37,330 nucleotides of DNA, taken from positions 1-37,330 of IMG/VR virus record IMGVR_UViG_3300046557_000349; one strand, written 5' to 3'. A model generated the notes under the pieces. It was not told where the DNA came from. It saw only the letters and a list, made by a program, of their open reading frames with translations, and made no database searches. The translations under genes were made by a program, and so were the position numbers. This document shows positions 23,720 to 30,865 of the stretch, one piece after another (positions within the stretch are counted from its first letter, which is position 1; every line of letters starts with the position of its first letter). This stretch comes from a virus.

Positions 23720-23748
23720 GAAAAACCGAAAAGAGGTGATTTTCGGTA
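23720..23748 (-). terminator. Upstream hairpin in the late leader
   Basis: On the minus strand ACCGAAAA pairs with TTTTCGGT (23740-23747 and 23725-23732) around a seven-base loop, followed by TTTTT. It is an AT-rich, weaker terminator-like or pausing element about 110 bases upstream of the strong terminator and just downstream of the P-box. A pause site here would suit a Q-type antitermination mechanism. Confidence 0.5.
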
Positions 23749-23757
23749 GGTCAGCAA

Positions 23758-23790
23758 ACGACATGAATGCAACCGCAATGTGACCACAAT
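23758..23790 (-). promoter_or_regulatory. PrtN P-box upstream of the late operon
   Basis: On the minus strand the unit ATTG-N2-GT-N3 is repeated at an exact 11-bp period: two full units and a third beginning ATTC instead of ATTG. This matches the P-box (ATTGnn(n)GTnn(n) repeats) known upstream of P. aeruginosa pyocin genes, where PrtN activates transcription. It lies about 200 bases upstream of the first late gene, and the prophage encodes its own PrtN-like protein at 30862-31104. Function is inferred from the match and the pairing. Confidence 0.75.
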
Positions 23791-23814
23791 GCGACAAGAT
23801 GCCCCGACGAGCGG

Positions 23815-24303
23815 TCAGAACAATCTGACCCGCGCAACCGCAGACGCTCGCAGAAGATTGGTTTCAACTGACCTCACACGGCGATTCCGTGCACGGCCTG
23901 GTGCGCTCCGCGCGGTCAGTATCACCAACACCTGCTGATGCAAGGCATGAACCCAGTTCCGATACGTCCGATCTGCGTTGTCGCCGAGACCAAGAATCGG
24001 CAACTGAGACCTGACCGACAACGCAGGTCGAGGCAGATACCGATTGCGAGCCAGCTTCGCAAGCAGCGCGCCCTTTTCAGACTGACGCTCAAGTTGTGCC
24101 AGCGCCGCGGCGACTTCCTGCGCAGCGTGATCCATACCACCTCCCGCCGCCATCATCAGATCGCGAGATCCCGGCGTGCCGCGAGGGGCAGAGCCGCCCC
24201 ATTCAATAATCGTCGCCATCGGACTGCCCAATCCGCCGCCGTCACCCACCCGGTTGAACTGATTACCCCAATGCTGCATGAGTTCTTCAACTTCATCGAT
24301 CAT
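23815..24303 (-). CDS. Probable antitermination Q-like late regulator
   Basis: This 162-residue basic protein starts MIDEVEELMQHWGNQFNR and ends with a highly Arg-rich tail. The middle resembles Q-type proteins (phage_antitermQ): a PMATIIEWGGSAPRGTPGSR segment, a helical AAALAQLERQ region, LARNRYL, then a helix-turn-helix-like LGLGDNADRTYRNWVHALHQ. Position also fits: it is the last gene before the late leader with its hairpins. The start has ATGA overlap with the previous gene. The match is recalled from the family pattern and not proven; an alternative is a DNA-binding protein of other function. Confidence 0.55.
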   Translation of the reverse strand: MIDEVEELMQHWGNQFNRVGDGGGLGSPMATIIEWGGSAPRGTPGSRDLMMAAGGGMDHAAQEVAAALAQLERQSEKGALLAKLARNRYLPRPALSVRSQLPILGLGDNADRTYRNWVHALHQQVLVILTARSAPGRARNRRVRSVETNLLRASAVARVRLF

Positions 24304-24635
24304 CGCCCTACCCCCCGAAAAATCGAACCCAACACAAATAAACCGCTACCCAACACAAACCCAACACAAATAAATCCCTTTAAATTCAGGCAAATAAAAC
24401 AATTTGAGTTGAGTGTGTCGGGTTGGTTGGGTTTTTCGTCCCTCGCATAGAGTTTTTTTGTTCGCCATTTGAGAGCATCGAAAAACATCACGCAGGCGCG
24501 TGCGCGACACGAAACCCAACACACCCCGCACAAAGCCCGTAAAGCCGCGAATTTCAAGACCTCGACCTGTGTCGGGTATCGAAAACCAACCCAACACGCA
24601 CCCGACACACCCAACACACATTTAGGTGTATTCAT
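24300..24635 (-). CDS. Small Cys/Val/Gly-rich protein encoded over iteron-like repeats
   Basis: This 111-residue frame of unknown function runs from an ATG that overlaps the primase stop (ATGA) to a TGA that overlaps the next start (ATGA). Such coupling at both ends argues that it is translated. Much of its sequence derives from the TGTGTTGGG-type repeats, giving repeated peptides such as CVLGVSGACWVGF, GVCWVSC and ICVGFVLGSGLFVLGSIF. Composition (Cys, Trp, Gly, Val, hydrophobic) is unlike its neighbours. It may be a membrane-active peptide, a short regulator like the Icd or Ash-like proteins of other prophages, or only a spacer that keeps the operon translated through the origin. Confidence 0.55.
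   Translation of the reverse strand: MNTPKCVLGVSGACWVGFRYPTQVEVLKFAALRALCGVCWVSCRARACVMFFDALKWRTKKLYARDEKPNQPDTLNSNCFICLNLKGFICVGFVLGSGLFVLGSIFRGVGR
24328..24620. repeat. Cluster of CCCAACACA iteron-like repeats, candidate replication origin
   Basis: On the plus strand, copies start at 24328, 24349 and 24360 (two of the three extend to CCCAACACAAATAAA), 24515, 24590 and 24610, and a CCCGACACAC variant at 24601. Inverted related copies lie at 24413-24434 (TGTGTCGGG then TTGGG) and 24567-24575. Short AT-rich stretches lie beside the first three copies. The cluster sits immediately downstream of the primase-helicase gene, where P4-like replication systems place origins recognised by the same protein. 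Confidence 0.6.
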
Positions 24636-27346
24636 GCTGCAGCCGCCTTGATGTGGTCCCAGTTGTCGACGTTCCAGCCCGCCAAACGCGCCTTGGCGCG
24701 CCAGTCACTGACGACGACCCCAAGGTCTGCCGCTTTCAGGGATGGGGAGCGGGAAGGCTCCAGATCAGCAGGGAAGAAAAACGCACCAAACTTTCGATTG
24801 TTGCCGTCTGTCCACGGTATCGAGCGTGACTTGTCCAACTCCGAACTGAGGAACAGCGCGAACTTCGTGTGACTCATGGCGTGCTCTTTGTTGCGCTGAC
24901 ACCATTCCAGGAACAACGCGAACACGTCGCTGGAGAGACAGACACCCCAGAGATCCCGACCCAGCTCACCGTACTTCCACAAATGAAGAAACGTCTGCCA
25001 CCCTGCCCGGCTCAACGCCACCAATCGCTCCCGCGCCTCCGTCTTGGGCGGTCGCGTTCGCTGGTCGAAGTCACCGAGATCCAGCGACAACAACCACGCG
25101 TGCAGCGCCGCAACGCCTCCGTTCTTGAGTTCGTGACCGACCGCCTTTTGCCGATCTGGCGGCAACGTCTGGTTCGGCCACATCACCAACATCCGGCGAT
25201 CGCTCTCACTGATGGGCCACGGCAGGATCTCGTTACTCAGGAACACCGCGTTCATGTGGTTGGACTCTTCCCAACCATTGATGAACTTCGATTCCATCCG
25301 CACGGTTTTGCCGGTGATCAAGTGCTTGATCTTGCCAACCTGGTTGTAGCGTTGATCACGGCTCACGACCTCTTCAAACACCGCCCAGAGCTTGCGGCTT
25401 TGCCAGGCGTTGAAGTTACTTTCCAACTGGGTCTGACCCACCGTTGCCGCGTACTGGCCGTAAAGCATGCCCAGCGCATCGGCGAACAACAGGCTTTTGC
25501 CCGAGCCTTCCATGATCGAGTGCATCAACACCGCCGTATCCATCTTCGCGCCGAGGTGCTGAAGCGGAAAAGCCAGCCAGCGCGTCAACCACCACGCCGC
25601 ATCGGCATCACCATTGCAAAGGAACTTGATCAACCAACGCAGGTTCGCGCACGCGTCATCGTCGCGAACCGGCTCAAGCGGCAAGCCATCAAACGTGTTG
25701 ATGTACACGCTCGGGTCTTTGGTCATGGTTGGATCGAAGACAATGTGGTCCACGTCCACCACACGCCGCTCGGCACTGTTCAACCACAACGGATAGGTAT
25801 CGCCCAACGCCATCTTCACGGCACCTTCGGCGATCCGGCGCTTCTTCTCCCGGTCCCACACGTCCTTCGTGCCATCGATATACACATAGCGCTCAGTCGG
25901 TGACATGCCGAACGCACCGCCTTTCTTGCCAGCCATCCGCCGCGCTTGCTCAATCTCACTGACGTGATCGCTCGAAATCAATTTGCGCTGTTCGGTGTTC
26001 TCCAGCCATTGCTTGGCCATGGGTTTACCGACACGCGCCTCAAACGCAGACTTTTTCATGACCTTGGACTGATCGAAGTCCCATACGTGGGTTGTCCCAT
26101 CGACGAGCGCATAACGACGCAACACCTGGTCAATACTCAGCGCCGCAGGTACATCCACGCCCCCCGCGCCCCCTTCAGGATCTGGAGCGGCCCCGCTGGG
26201 CGACGGTTCGCCATAGTTCGGCTCGCTCGGATCAATGGATGGGGTCGGGGGAAGATCGCGCGGATCGGGCCGGGACGCATGCTGCATACCCATCAACTGC
26301 GCAGCAGCCTTCACCGCCCGCGACTGATCGCCGGAATGCTCCAGCAGGCAAAACACCTCGAAGGCGTCATTCTGATGACCGTTGGCCAACGGATCCGCGC
26401 CGTGGTGCGAATAAACCTTGCCTTCGTTGACCGTGACACCCGGCAAGCCTGTACTGCTTTGCGGATAAAGCCATTTGCTGCCGCGCTTGATGTACCCGTG
26501 CGCCCGCAGCAGTTCTTCAACGTCATGGCAGCGGTTGAACTCATCAATCACCGACGGTGGCCTACCCGCTGCTGGCGGTGCACGCTTGATGACCTTCGCC
26601 GGCGGCTTCTTCGGCTTTGGTGCCCACGGGCACGCTGCCTCGGCATCGCGCTTGAAGAAATCCCAGTTTTTCCAGATGGCCAGAAGCTCATTAGTCAGCG
26701 TTGGCAAACCATCAGTAGCACTTGGCGGCGTACGCCAGGTGTAAGGCTTTCCGGTACCGGGATGGATCGAAGGCGGAAAGACGTCCTGCACCAACCCAGC
26801 GCGCAGCTCGAACACGGTGAAGCGCTTGTAGTTATCCGCCTCGGCCTTCGCCTCCGCTTCACCCGCCACGTCACCCGCCTCTTTTGCGGCCTTCGCTTTC
26901 GCCATCAGCCCCTTCCAGATGGAACCGTCCGGATCATTTTCATTCGGCCAAGAGAGCGAATGCCGCGACAGCTCGACGCCGTCCGGCAACTTGAACAACA
27001 CCCGAAACCGCAACGGGTTACCGACGATAGTCGGATACACCACGACCATTGCATCGAGATCAATGCCCAACTGTTCGTAGAGGACGTGACGCGTCCATTG
27101 AACATCGTCGACGTCCAGCGAGCAGACACGGCTTGGCCCGAGCACGACGCCCAAATTGTGGTTAGGGTTGCGTTGCCAGAATGCTTCGGCGGCATTGGCA
27201 TCGGTGATGTAACCGCCCGGCTTGTTCCAGCCCATGCCTTTCGGGGCTTTGTCACCGGGTTCAATTGAGACAAGGGCAAGACCGAAGGTTTCGATGTAAC
27301 GCTTTGCCCAATTGGAAATGGCGATTCCCTTTGCCGGCTCCGTCAT
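24632..27346 (-). CDS. Primase-polymerase / superfamily 3 (D5-like) helicase
   Basis: This 904-residue replication protein has an N-terminal bifunctional primase-polymerase domain (about residues 5-230) with metal ligands in CSLDVDDVQW (76-85) and RFRVLFKLPDG. A linker with HHGADPLANGHQNDAFEVFC follows, then a Pro-rich spacer (365-400). The C-terminal SF3-type helicase has Walker A MEGSGKS (612-618), Walker B-like LWAVFEEV and motif C FLSNEILPWPISESDRRMLV. It should unwind and prime the phage origin. The ATG at 27346 overlaps the zinc-finger gene stop (ATGA), fixing the start; the 15 extra codons upstream lie inside that gene. Confidence 0.9.
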   Translation of the reverse strand: MTEPAKGIAISNWAKRYIETFGLALVSIEPGDKAPKGMGWNKPGGYITDANAAEAFWQRNPNHNLGVVLGPSRVCSLDVDDVQWTRHVLYEQLGIDLDAMVVVYPTIVGNPLRFRVLFKLPDGVELSRHSLSWPNENDPDGSIWKGLMAKAKAAKEAGDVAGEAEAKAEADNYKRFTVFELRAGLVQDVFPPSIHPGTGKPYTWRTPPSATDGLPTLTNELLAIWKNWDFFKRDAEAACPWAPKPKKPPAKVIKRAPPAAGRPPSVIDEFNRCHDVEELLRAHGYIKRGSKWLYPQSSTGLPGVTVNEGKVYSHHGADPLANGHQNDAFEVFCLLEHSGDQSRAVKAAAQLMGMQHASRPDPRDLPPTPSIDPSEPNYGEPSPSGAAPDPEGGAGGVDVPAALSIDQVLRRYALVDGTTHVWDFDQSKVMKKSAFEARVGKPMAKQWLENTEQRKLISSDHVSEIEQARRMAGKKGGAFGMSPTERYVYIDGTKDVWDREKKRRIAEGAVKMALGDTYPLWLNSAERRVVDVDHIVFDPTMTKDPSVYINTFDGLPLEPVRDDDACANLRWLIKFLCNGDADAAWWLTRWLAFPLQHLGAKMDTAVLMHSIMEGSGKSLLFADALGMLYGQYAATVGQTQLESNFNAWQSRKLWAVFEEVVSRDQRYNQVGKIKHLITGKTVRMESKFINGWEESNHMNAVFLSNEILPWPISESDRRMLVMWPNQTLPPDRQKAVGHELKNGGVAALHAWLLSLDLGDFDQRTRPPKTEARERLVALSRAGWQTFLHLWKYGELGRDLWGVCLSSDVFALFLEWCQRNKEHAMSHTKFALFLSSELDKSRSIPWTDGNNRKFGAFFFPADLEPSRSPSLKAADLGVVVSDWRAKARLAGWNVDNWDHIKAAAA

Positions 27347-27549
27347 CGCCGAGCCTCCCGCAGCCCCTGACAATGGACGCAGGTTTCGCAACCCTCGATC
27401 GCCTGTTGTCGAAGCAACGGAATGGCTTCATCGCAATCCTCGCAGAACTGCGCACTGACGCGACTCGAAGCAACGCGACGGTTCAGGTGGATTGCAACAT
27501 CGAGCAGGTATTGCGCTTGGTCATTGGCGCGATCGATATCGTCAGCCAT
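27343..27549 (-). CDS. TraR/DksA-type zinc finger protein
   Basis: This 68-residue protein begins ADDIDRANDQAQYLLDVAIH and carries a C4 zinc finger: FCEDCDEAIPLLRQQAIEGC followed by ETCVHC. These are features of short TraR/DksA family members. Such proteins bind the RNA polymerase secondary channel and mimic DksA with ppGpp, changing promoter choice. It overlaps the CII-like gene by eight bases and the primase gene by four. The upstream extension to 27672 belongs to another frame of the CII-like gene. Confidence 0.85.
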   Translation of the reverse strand: MADDIDRANDQAQYLLDVAIHLNRRVASSRVSAQFCEDCDEAIPLLRQQAIEGCETCVHCQGLREARR

Positions 27550-28030
27550 TGTCCTGCCCCTCCATCGCCTGCCGTGCACCGGCCATGATGCCCAGCACCG
27601 CCTGAATGACATCGATGCCGTATTTGTCCAGCGTGGCGACTTCGTGCGGCTCCCAAACGTTGTCGGCCGCACCGGCGTGCATGCTCGAAACGAACTCGCC
27701 GGTTCGCTCCAGCAACTTGCCGACAGACTTCAACGCCTCAGACGTTGCAGGCACCGGAGTCGGCTTGTACCAAACGGCACCCGCCGGACGCACAAGCGCA
27801 TCTAGCAACGCGGGATTTTGCGTCAGCCGGATAACCTCTTCGAGTTCATCCGGAGTCAGCCAGCGCCGCTCTTCATTGAGTTTGAGTTTCTTCTGCAGCT
27901 CGTCGTAGTCCATGAACATGTCATGAGCCAACGTGGTGATGCCGCCTCGGAAATCACGCCCAGCGCGATAAAGCGCCTCGCGCAAAGAAAGAACCGGGCC
28001 AGCGCCCGGAAGGAGATCTGTGCGACTCAT
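27542..28030 (-). CDS. CII-like phage regulatory protein
   Basis: This 162-residue protein has LSLREALYRAGRDFRGGITT, LAHDMFMDYDELQKKLKLNE and RRWLTPDELEEVIRLTQNP: the phage regulatory protein CII (CP76/YmfL) pattern with an N-terminal helix-turn-helix. In this operon position, after the Cro-like gene, it should influence the lysogeny decision or early transcription. The start codon is directly preceded by a hairpin (28033-28053), and no clear ribosome site is outside it. Confidence 0.8.
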   Translation of the reverse strand: MSRTDLLPGAGPVLSLREALYRAGRDFRGGITTLAHDMFMDYDELQKKLKLNEERRWLTPDELEEVIRLTQNPALLDALVRPAGAVWYKPTPVPATSEALKSVGKLLERTGEFVSSMHAGAADNVWEPHEVATLDKYGIDVIQAVLGIMAGARQAMEGQDNG

Positions 28031-28032
28031 AA

Positions 28033-28053
28033 CCGTAAATACCCCGTTTACGG
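28033..28053 (-). promoter_or_regulatory. Hairpin at the CII-like start codon
   Basis: CCGTAAA pairs with TTTACGG around a seven-base loop. The structure ends two bases before the ATG at 28030. The only purine-rich stretch that could serve as a ribosome site (CGGGG) is in the loop. This suggests translation control or a processing signal at the junction between cro-like and cII-like genes. No T-run follows, so a terminator is unlikely. Confidence 0.45.
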
Positions 28054-28171
28054 CCTAGCCTTCAGATGGGACACGCCCTATCCTACGACCACGACCGATG
28101 TGCATGTGCTGTGTATCGTCGTAGCCGGGCTGGGGGATTCTTTGGTGAGAGGCCCCAGTCCGGCACCCCTT

Positions 28172-28420
28172 TCAGGCCGCCTGCAGATCAGCAGGTAGCA
28201 AAAAAACATCGGGACGGAGAACGTCTCGCGCTATCCCCGTCTTCAGCTCAACTCGTAGAACCAGTTCAGCGGGTAACTCCCCTTTTCTGAACCAGTAGGA
28301 AACAAGCTGTTGCGATACCGGCCGATCTTCGGTCGACACCAGCACCGCGAACGCGGCCTGACCACCGGCAAGGCTAATGGCCTCTGCTAGCGCCTCTCGC
28401 TTGGAATTCGAAATGCTCAT
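28172..28420 (-). CDS. Cro/YdaS-like repressor
   Basis: This 82-residue helix-turn-helix protein has SKREALAEAISLAGGQAAFA, then SQQLVSYWFRKGELPAELVL and VELKTGIARDVLRPDVFLL. This is the YdaS/Cro-like arrangement, with the family-typical RPDVF ending. It is the first gene of the leftward early operon, divergent from CI across the three operators. ATG 28420 has AGAGG upstream. The frame is open to 28600, but that extension runs through the operators and into CI. Confidence 0.88.
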   Translation of the reverse strand: MSISNSKREALAEAISLAGGQAAFAVLVSTEDRPVSQQLVSYWFRKGELPAELVLRVELKTGIARDVLRPDVFLLPADLQAA

Positions 28421-28526
28421 CTCAACCTCTGGATCTGAAGTACAGACCAAAAATACAACTAAATTTGTAAACGAACAACATGTTTTTATGTTGGAACAAA
28501 TACAAATCTTTTTGTAGCCTTCTTTG
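28421..28526. promoter_or_regulatory. Divergent cI-cro control region
   Basis: This AT-rich 106-bp region between divergent regulators contains three dyads whose centres are 23-24 bp apart: TACAA-N6-TTGTA at 28454-28469, CAACAT-N6-ATGTTG at 28476-28493, and TACAA-N6-TTGTA at 28501-28516. The first and third have identical arms. The layout matches a lambda-type OR1-OR3 set. Promoters for both genes must overlap it, but -35/-10 boxes cannot be fixed with confidence. Confidence 0.78.
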
Positions 28527-29282
28527 ATGACCGAATCAACACCCAAGCCAAGCCGCATAGCTGTCCTATTCAAGACCCGACGCGAAGAGCTAAACCTCAC
28601 TCAAGAGGAAGTAGCAAGCAGGGTTAACGCGCTTCTTTCGCCTCCTAAAAGGCTCACGCAGCAGGTCTATGCTGCGTTTGAAAAAGGGAAGTCTCAGACC
28701 ACCAAACACGCAATCACCATTGCCCAGGTACTGGACATTCCGCTGAACGCGCTAGATGAAAACTTCCCGACTTCCCGACTCAAAGCCGGCGCTACGCCAG
28801 ACGCAAGGATAATTGCTGGACCTACAGAGCTATGGGATGAGGAATCTCCACTCCATGATGAAGTAGAGGTTCCCTTGCTCAAGGAAATAGAACTGAACGA
28901 TGGTTCAGGACACACAATAGTTAGAGCGCAAGGCACATTTAGGCTTGGGGTCACCAAGAAATCCTTGGAAGAAATGGGTATCCAGATCGAGGATGTTGTC
29001 TGCATCGAGGTATCCGGCAACAGCATGGAACCAGTCATTCCAGACGGCGGGAAAGCCGGGGTTGATCGCGGCCGCACGACGATTAAGGATGGCGATATGT
29101 TCGCAGTCCTTCACAACGGGCAGATCCGGGTGAAGATGCTGTATCGGATGGCTCGCGGCGGCCTTCGCATGCGTAGCTTCAATCGTGAAGAGCACCCTGA
29201 TGAAGAGTATCCGGCAGAACAGGTACGCGAAGAACAGATAGAAATTCTGGGTCGCATTTTCTGGTACTCAGTTCTTCGATAA
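28527..29282 (+). CDS. cI: CI-like repressor with S24 (LexA-type) peptidase domain
   Basis: This 251-residue repressor has an N-terminal helix-turn-helix (residues 10-75, REELNLTQEEVASRVNALL then TQQVYAAFEKG). A linker follows, then an S24 domain with catalytic Ser166 (SGNSMEPVIPDG) and Lys203 (QIRVKMLYR). Autocleavage stimulated by RecA is expected. An Ala-Gly pair at 97-98 (RIIAGP) is a candidate cut site, but this is uncertain. The ATG at 28527 has no good ribosome site and an in-frame TTG precedes it, so initiation may be weak or from a near-leaderless message. It should maintain lysogeny by binding the dyads upstream. Confidence 0.9.
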   Translation: MTESTPKPSRIAVLFKTRREELNLTQEEVASRVNALLSPPKRLTQQVYAAFEKGKSQTTKHAITIAQVLDIPLNALDENFPTSRLKAGATPDARIIAGPTELWDEESPLHDEVEVPLLKEIELNDGSGHTIVRAQGTFRLGVTKKSLEEMGIQIEDVVCIEVSGNSMEPVIPDGGKAGVDRGRTTIKDGDMFAVLHNGQIRVKMLYRMARGGLRMRSFNREEHPDEEYPAEQVREEQIEILGRIFWYSVLR

Positions 29283-29302
29283 CCACCTCCTCTTCCTAAA
29301 AG

Positions 29303-29328
29303 AAAACCCGCCTAGCGCGGGTTTTTTT
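29303..29328 (+). terminator. Intrinsic terminator after cI
   Basis: AACCCGC (29305-29311) pairs with GCGGGTT (29317-29323) around a five-base loop, followed by a T-run on the plus strand and preceded by an A-run. It ends the CI message 20 bases after the stop and separates it from the next promoter; it could also work in reverse. Confidence 0.88.
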
Positions 29329-29359
29329 ATACCTCCCACAAAATTAACAAAAAACACCG

Positions 29360-29391
29360 TTGACCAAAATACAAATAAACACGTATTGTTT
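29360..29391 (+). promoter_or_regulatory. Candidate promoter of the rightward operon
   Basis: TTGACC (29360-29365) and TATTGT (29384-29389), 18 bases apart, form a plausible sigma-70 promoter pointing to the gene at 29424. A dyad AATAC-N10-GTATT (29368-29387) overlaps it and could be a repressor site, but it does not share the arms of the cI-cro operators. Placement after the CI terminator supports an independent start here. Confidence 0.5.
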
Positions 29392-29423
29392 GTTTCGTAC
29401 ACCTCTCACCAAGAGTACGAGCC

Positions 29424-29621
29424 ATGCAAACGACACAGCACAGCAACACCCGCTGCCCGGTGTACCTACATCCGGCAGCGTGCACCAGTCCAGCAGCCGT
29501 CGAAGCGATTCAAAAGAACACCGGCCTGCTGGTAATCGTCACCCCCGGCGCTCGCCTGGCATCCGCAAAAGCGGTAGCCGCGGCGGCTGACCTAGGACCA
29601 TTCGGGGGTGACGCGGCATGA
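29424..29621 (+). CDS. Small conserved prophage protein of unknown function
   Basis: This 65-residue protein (NTRCPVYLHPAACTSPAAVE, then IQKNTGLLVIVTPGARLASA) has no domain that I recognise, though short proteins of this kind open early operons of Pseudomonas prophages. Its stop overlaps the ATG of the dNMP kinase (ATGA), supporting expression. It has two Cys and a hydrophobic beta-like strand (GLLVIVT), and no membrane segment. Confidence 0.7.
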   Translation: MQTTQHSNTRCPVYLHPAACTSPAAVEAIQKNTGLLVIVTPGARLASAKAVAAAADLGPFGGDAA

Positions 29622-30190
29622 CGCCTCTATTGCTCGGCCTCGCCGGCCTCGCTCGCTCTGGCAAAGACACCGCAGCCCAGCACCTGGTGAACCATCACGG
29701 TTTCCAGTCGTACGCGTTCGCGGACCCGCTGCGGGATGGCCTGATGCACATCCTTAATCTGAGCCCCTGCGACTTCGAAGGGGACAAGAAGGAACAGCCG
29801 CTGCCGTGGCTTGGCCGCTCTCCCCGCCAGTTGATGCAGTCCCTCGGCACGGAATGGGGGCGCAACAGCGTTCACCCCGAACTCTGGTTGCTGCTTGCCG
29901 CGCAGAACCTCGACCTACTCGCCCGTACTCACGACCACGCGAAGGGGTTCGTGGTGAGTGATATCCGATTCGAGAACGAAGCGGATTTCATCCGAAAGCG
30001 CGGAGGCCTCGTCATCCACCTGCAACGCCCTACAGCTAAGCAAGTGAACTCGCACATCAGCGAGAGCGGCGTCGAGGTACAGGCCAAAGATATTGTCATC
30101 ACCAATGACGGATCTATTGATGACTTCCAGAAGCATCTCACCGTGACCCTTTCCCTATTGACCCTCGGCGCCACGCCGCGCGTTGCCTGA
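29618..30190 (+). CDS. Deoxynucleoside monophosphate kinase-like protein
   Basis: This 190-residue P-loop kinase has LGLAGLARSGKDTAAQHLV (Walker A, residues 6-18), SYAFADPLRDGLMHIL and the SPRQLMQSLGTEWGR block. FVVSDIRFENEADFI and GGLVIHLQRPTA follow. These are features of phage dNMP kinases (T4 gp1-like). It should phosphorylate dNMPs, possibly including modified ones, to supply DNA synthesis. It is coupled to the upstream small gene and followed by the KilAC-like gene. Confidence 0.86.
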   Translation: MTPLLLGLAGLARSGKDTAAQHLVNHHGFQSYAFADPLRDGLMHILNLSPCDFEGDKKEQPLPWLGRSPRQLMQSLGTEWGRNSVHPELWLLLAAQNLDLLARTHDHAKGFVVSDIRFENEADFIRKRGGLVIHLQRPTAKQVNSHISESGVEVQAKDIVITNDGSIDDFQKHLTVTLSLLTLGATPRVA

Positions 30191-30200
30191 GGACTGTGCC

Positions 30201-30485
30201 ATGACGAACCGCACCCTGGACGAAACGGCCGCCGTGCTGGGCCTCAAACCCCGCAAGTTCCGCACCCGGTTGCGCGAACTCAAAGTGCTGACCCAAAGCG
30301 GTGACCTGGCCAGCCAGCACCGTGACCGCGGCTATCTGTTTTCGGACACCCGCAGCCGCTGGAACGACCACATCAGAGGCTACAGCCACTACGCCGTCGT
30401 GATGGTCACCGAAAAGGGAGTCGAGTGGCTGGCAAAGCAACTCGGCATCGGCATCAAAGCCCAGAACAAGGACGCCGCAGCATGA
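30201..30485 (+). CDS. KilAC-domain (phage antirepressor) protein
   Basis: This 94-residue protein consists almost only of a KilAC/ANT-type winged DNA-binding domain: TLDETAAVLGLKPRKFRTRL, the RDRGYLFSDTRSRWNDHI region and YAVVMVTEKGVEWLAKQLG. Full antirepressors usually have an N-terminal BRO or Rha domain, which is absent. ATG 30201 follows GAGGA at seven bases. It may regulate early transcription or antagonise CI. Confidence 0.8.
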   Translation: MTNRTLDETAAVLGLKPRKFRTRLRELKVLTQSGDLASQHRDRGYLFSDTRSRWNDHIRGYSHYAVVMVTEKGVEWLAKQLGIGIKAQNKDAAA

Positions 30486-30865
30486 ACAGCAACTACCTCA
30501 ACGCTCATTGTCACGCGCTCGGCAGCCTTCGACTGATCCCTGTCTACCTCGACAGCCCGGGCATCGTCAGCCGCGCGACACTCATCGGCGCAGCAAGCGA
30601 AGCCATTGAAATGCTCAGCAGCGTGCCGCTGCGTGTGCTCGAACTGGCCGACGTCTATCGCTGCGTCAACAACGTGATCCTCGAAGGCCAGACCGCCTAC
30701 GTCACCCCGACTAACTCGCCGGAGTATCCATTCGGCGCCGTTGTCGCGGACGAAAACGGAAACGTCCGTGCGGCCGCAATGGGTAAAAGCAAAGAAGGTC
30801 TCGCCGAGATGATCCGCTTGAAGTTGCTGCCCCCAACAGAGGGGCACGGGGAGAAAGCAACGTGA
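30482..30865 (+). CDS. Conserved prophage protein of unknown function
   Basis: This 127-residue protein overlaps the KilAC gene by four bases (ATGA) and the PrtN-like gene by four. It contains YLNAHCHALGSLRLIPVYLD, SVPLRVLELADVYRCVNNVI and EYPFGAVVADENGNVRAAAM. No catalytic motif or membrane segment can be named. The tight coupling to PrtN suggests joint expression. Confidence 0.68.
   Translation: MNSNYLNAHCHALGSLRLIPVYLDSPGIVSRATLIGAASEAIEMLSSVPLRVLELADVYRCVNNVILEGQTAYVTPTNSPEYPFGAVVADENGNVRAAAMGKSKEGLAEMIRLKLLPPTEGHGEKAT

Noticed and set aside
24328-24620. CRISPR or transposon end repeats
   Set aside because: The copies are short, irregularly spaced, in both orientations, and without spacers of constant length or a transposase gene; origin-like iterons fit better.
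24869-27268. Long plus-strand open frames (344 and 440 codons) opposite the primase-helicase
   Set aside because: They are antisense shadows of a GC-rich gene: Arg/His-rich, without family resemblance, and the opposite strand has clear Prim-Pol and helicase motifs with coupled starts.
28424-28441. CTGGATCTGAAGTACAG as a second LexA box near the cro-like gene
   Set aside because: The spacing between CTG and CAG is 11 instead of 10, and the interior lacks the AT-rich TATAT pattern.
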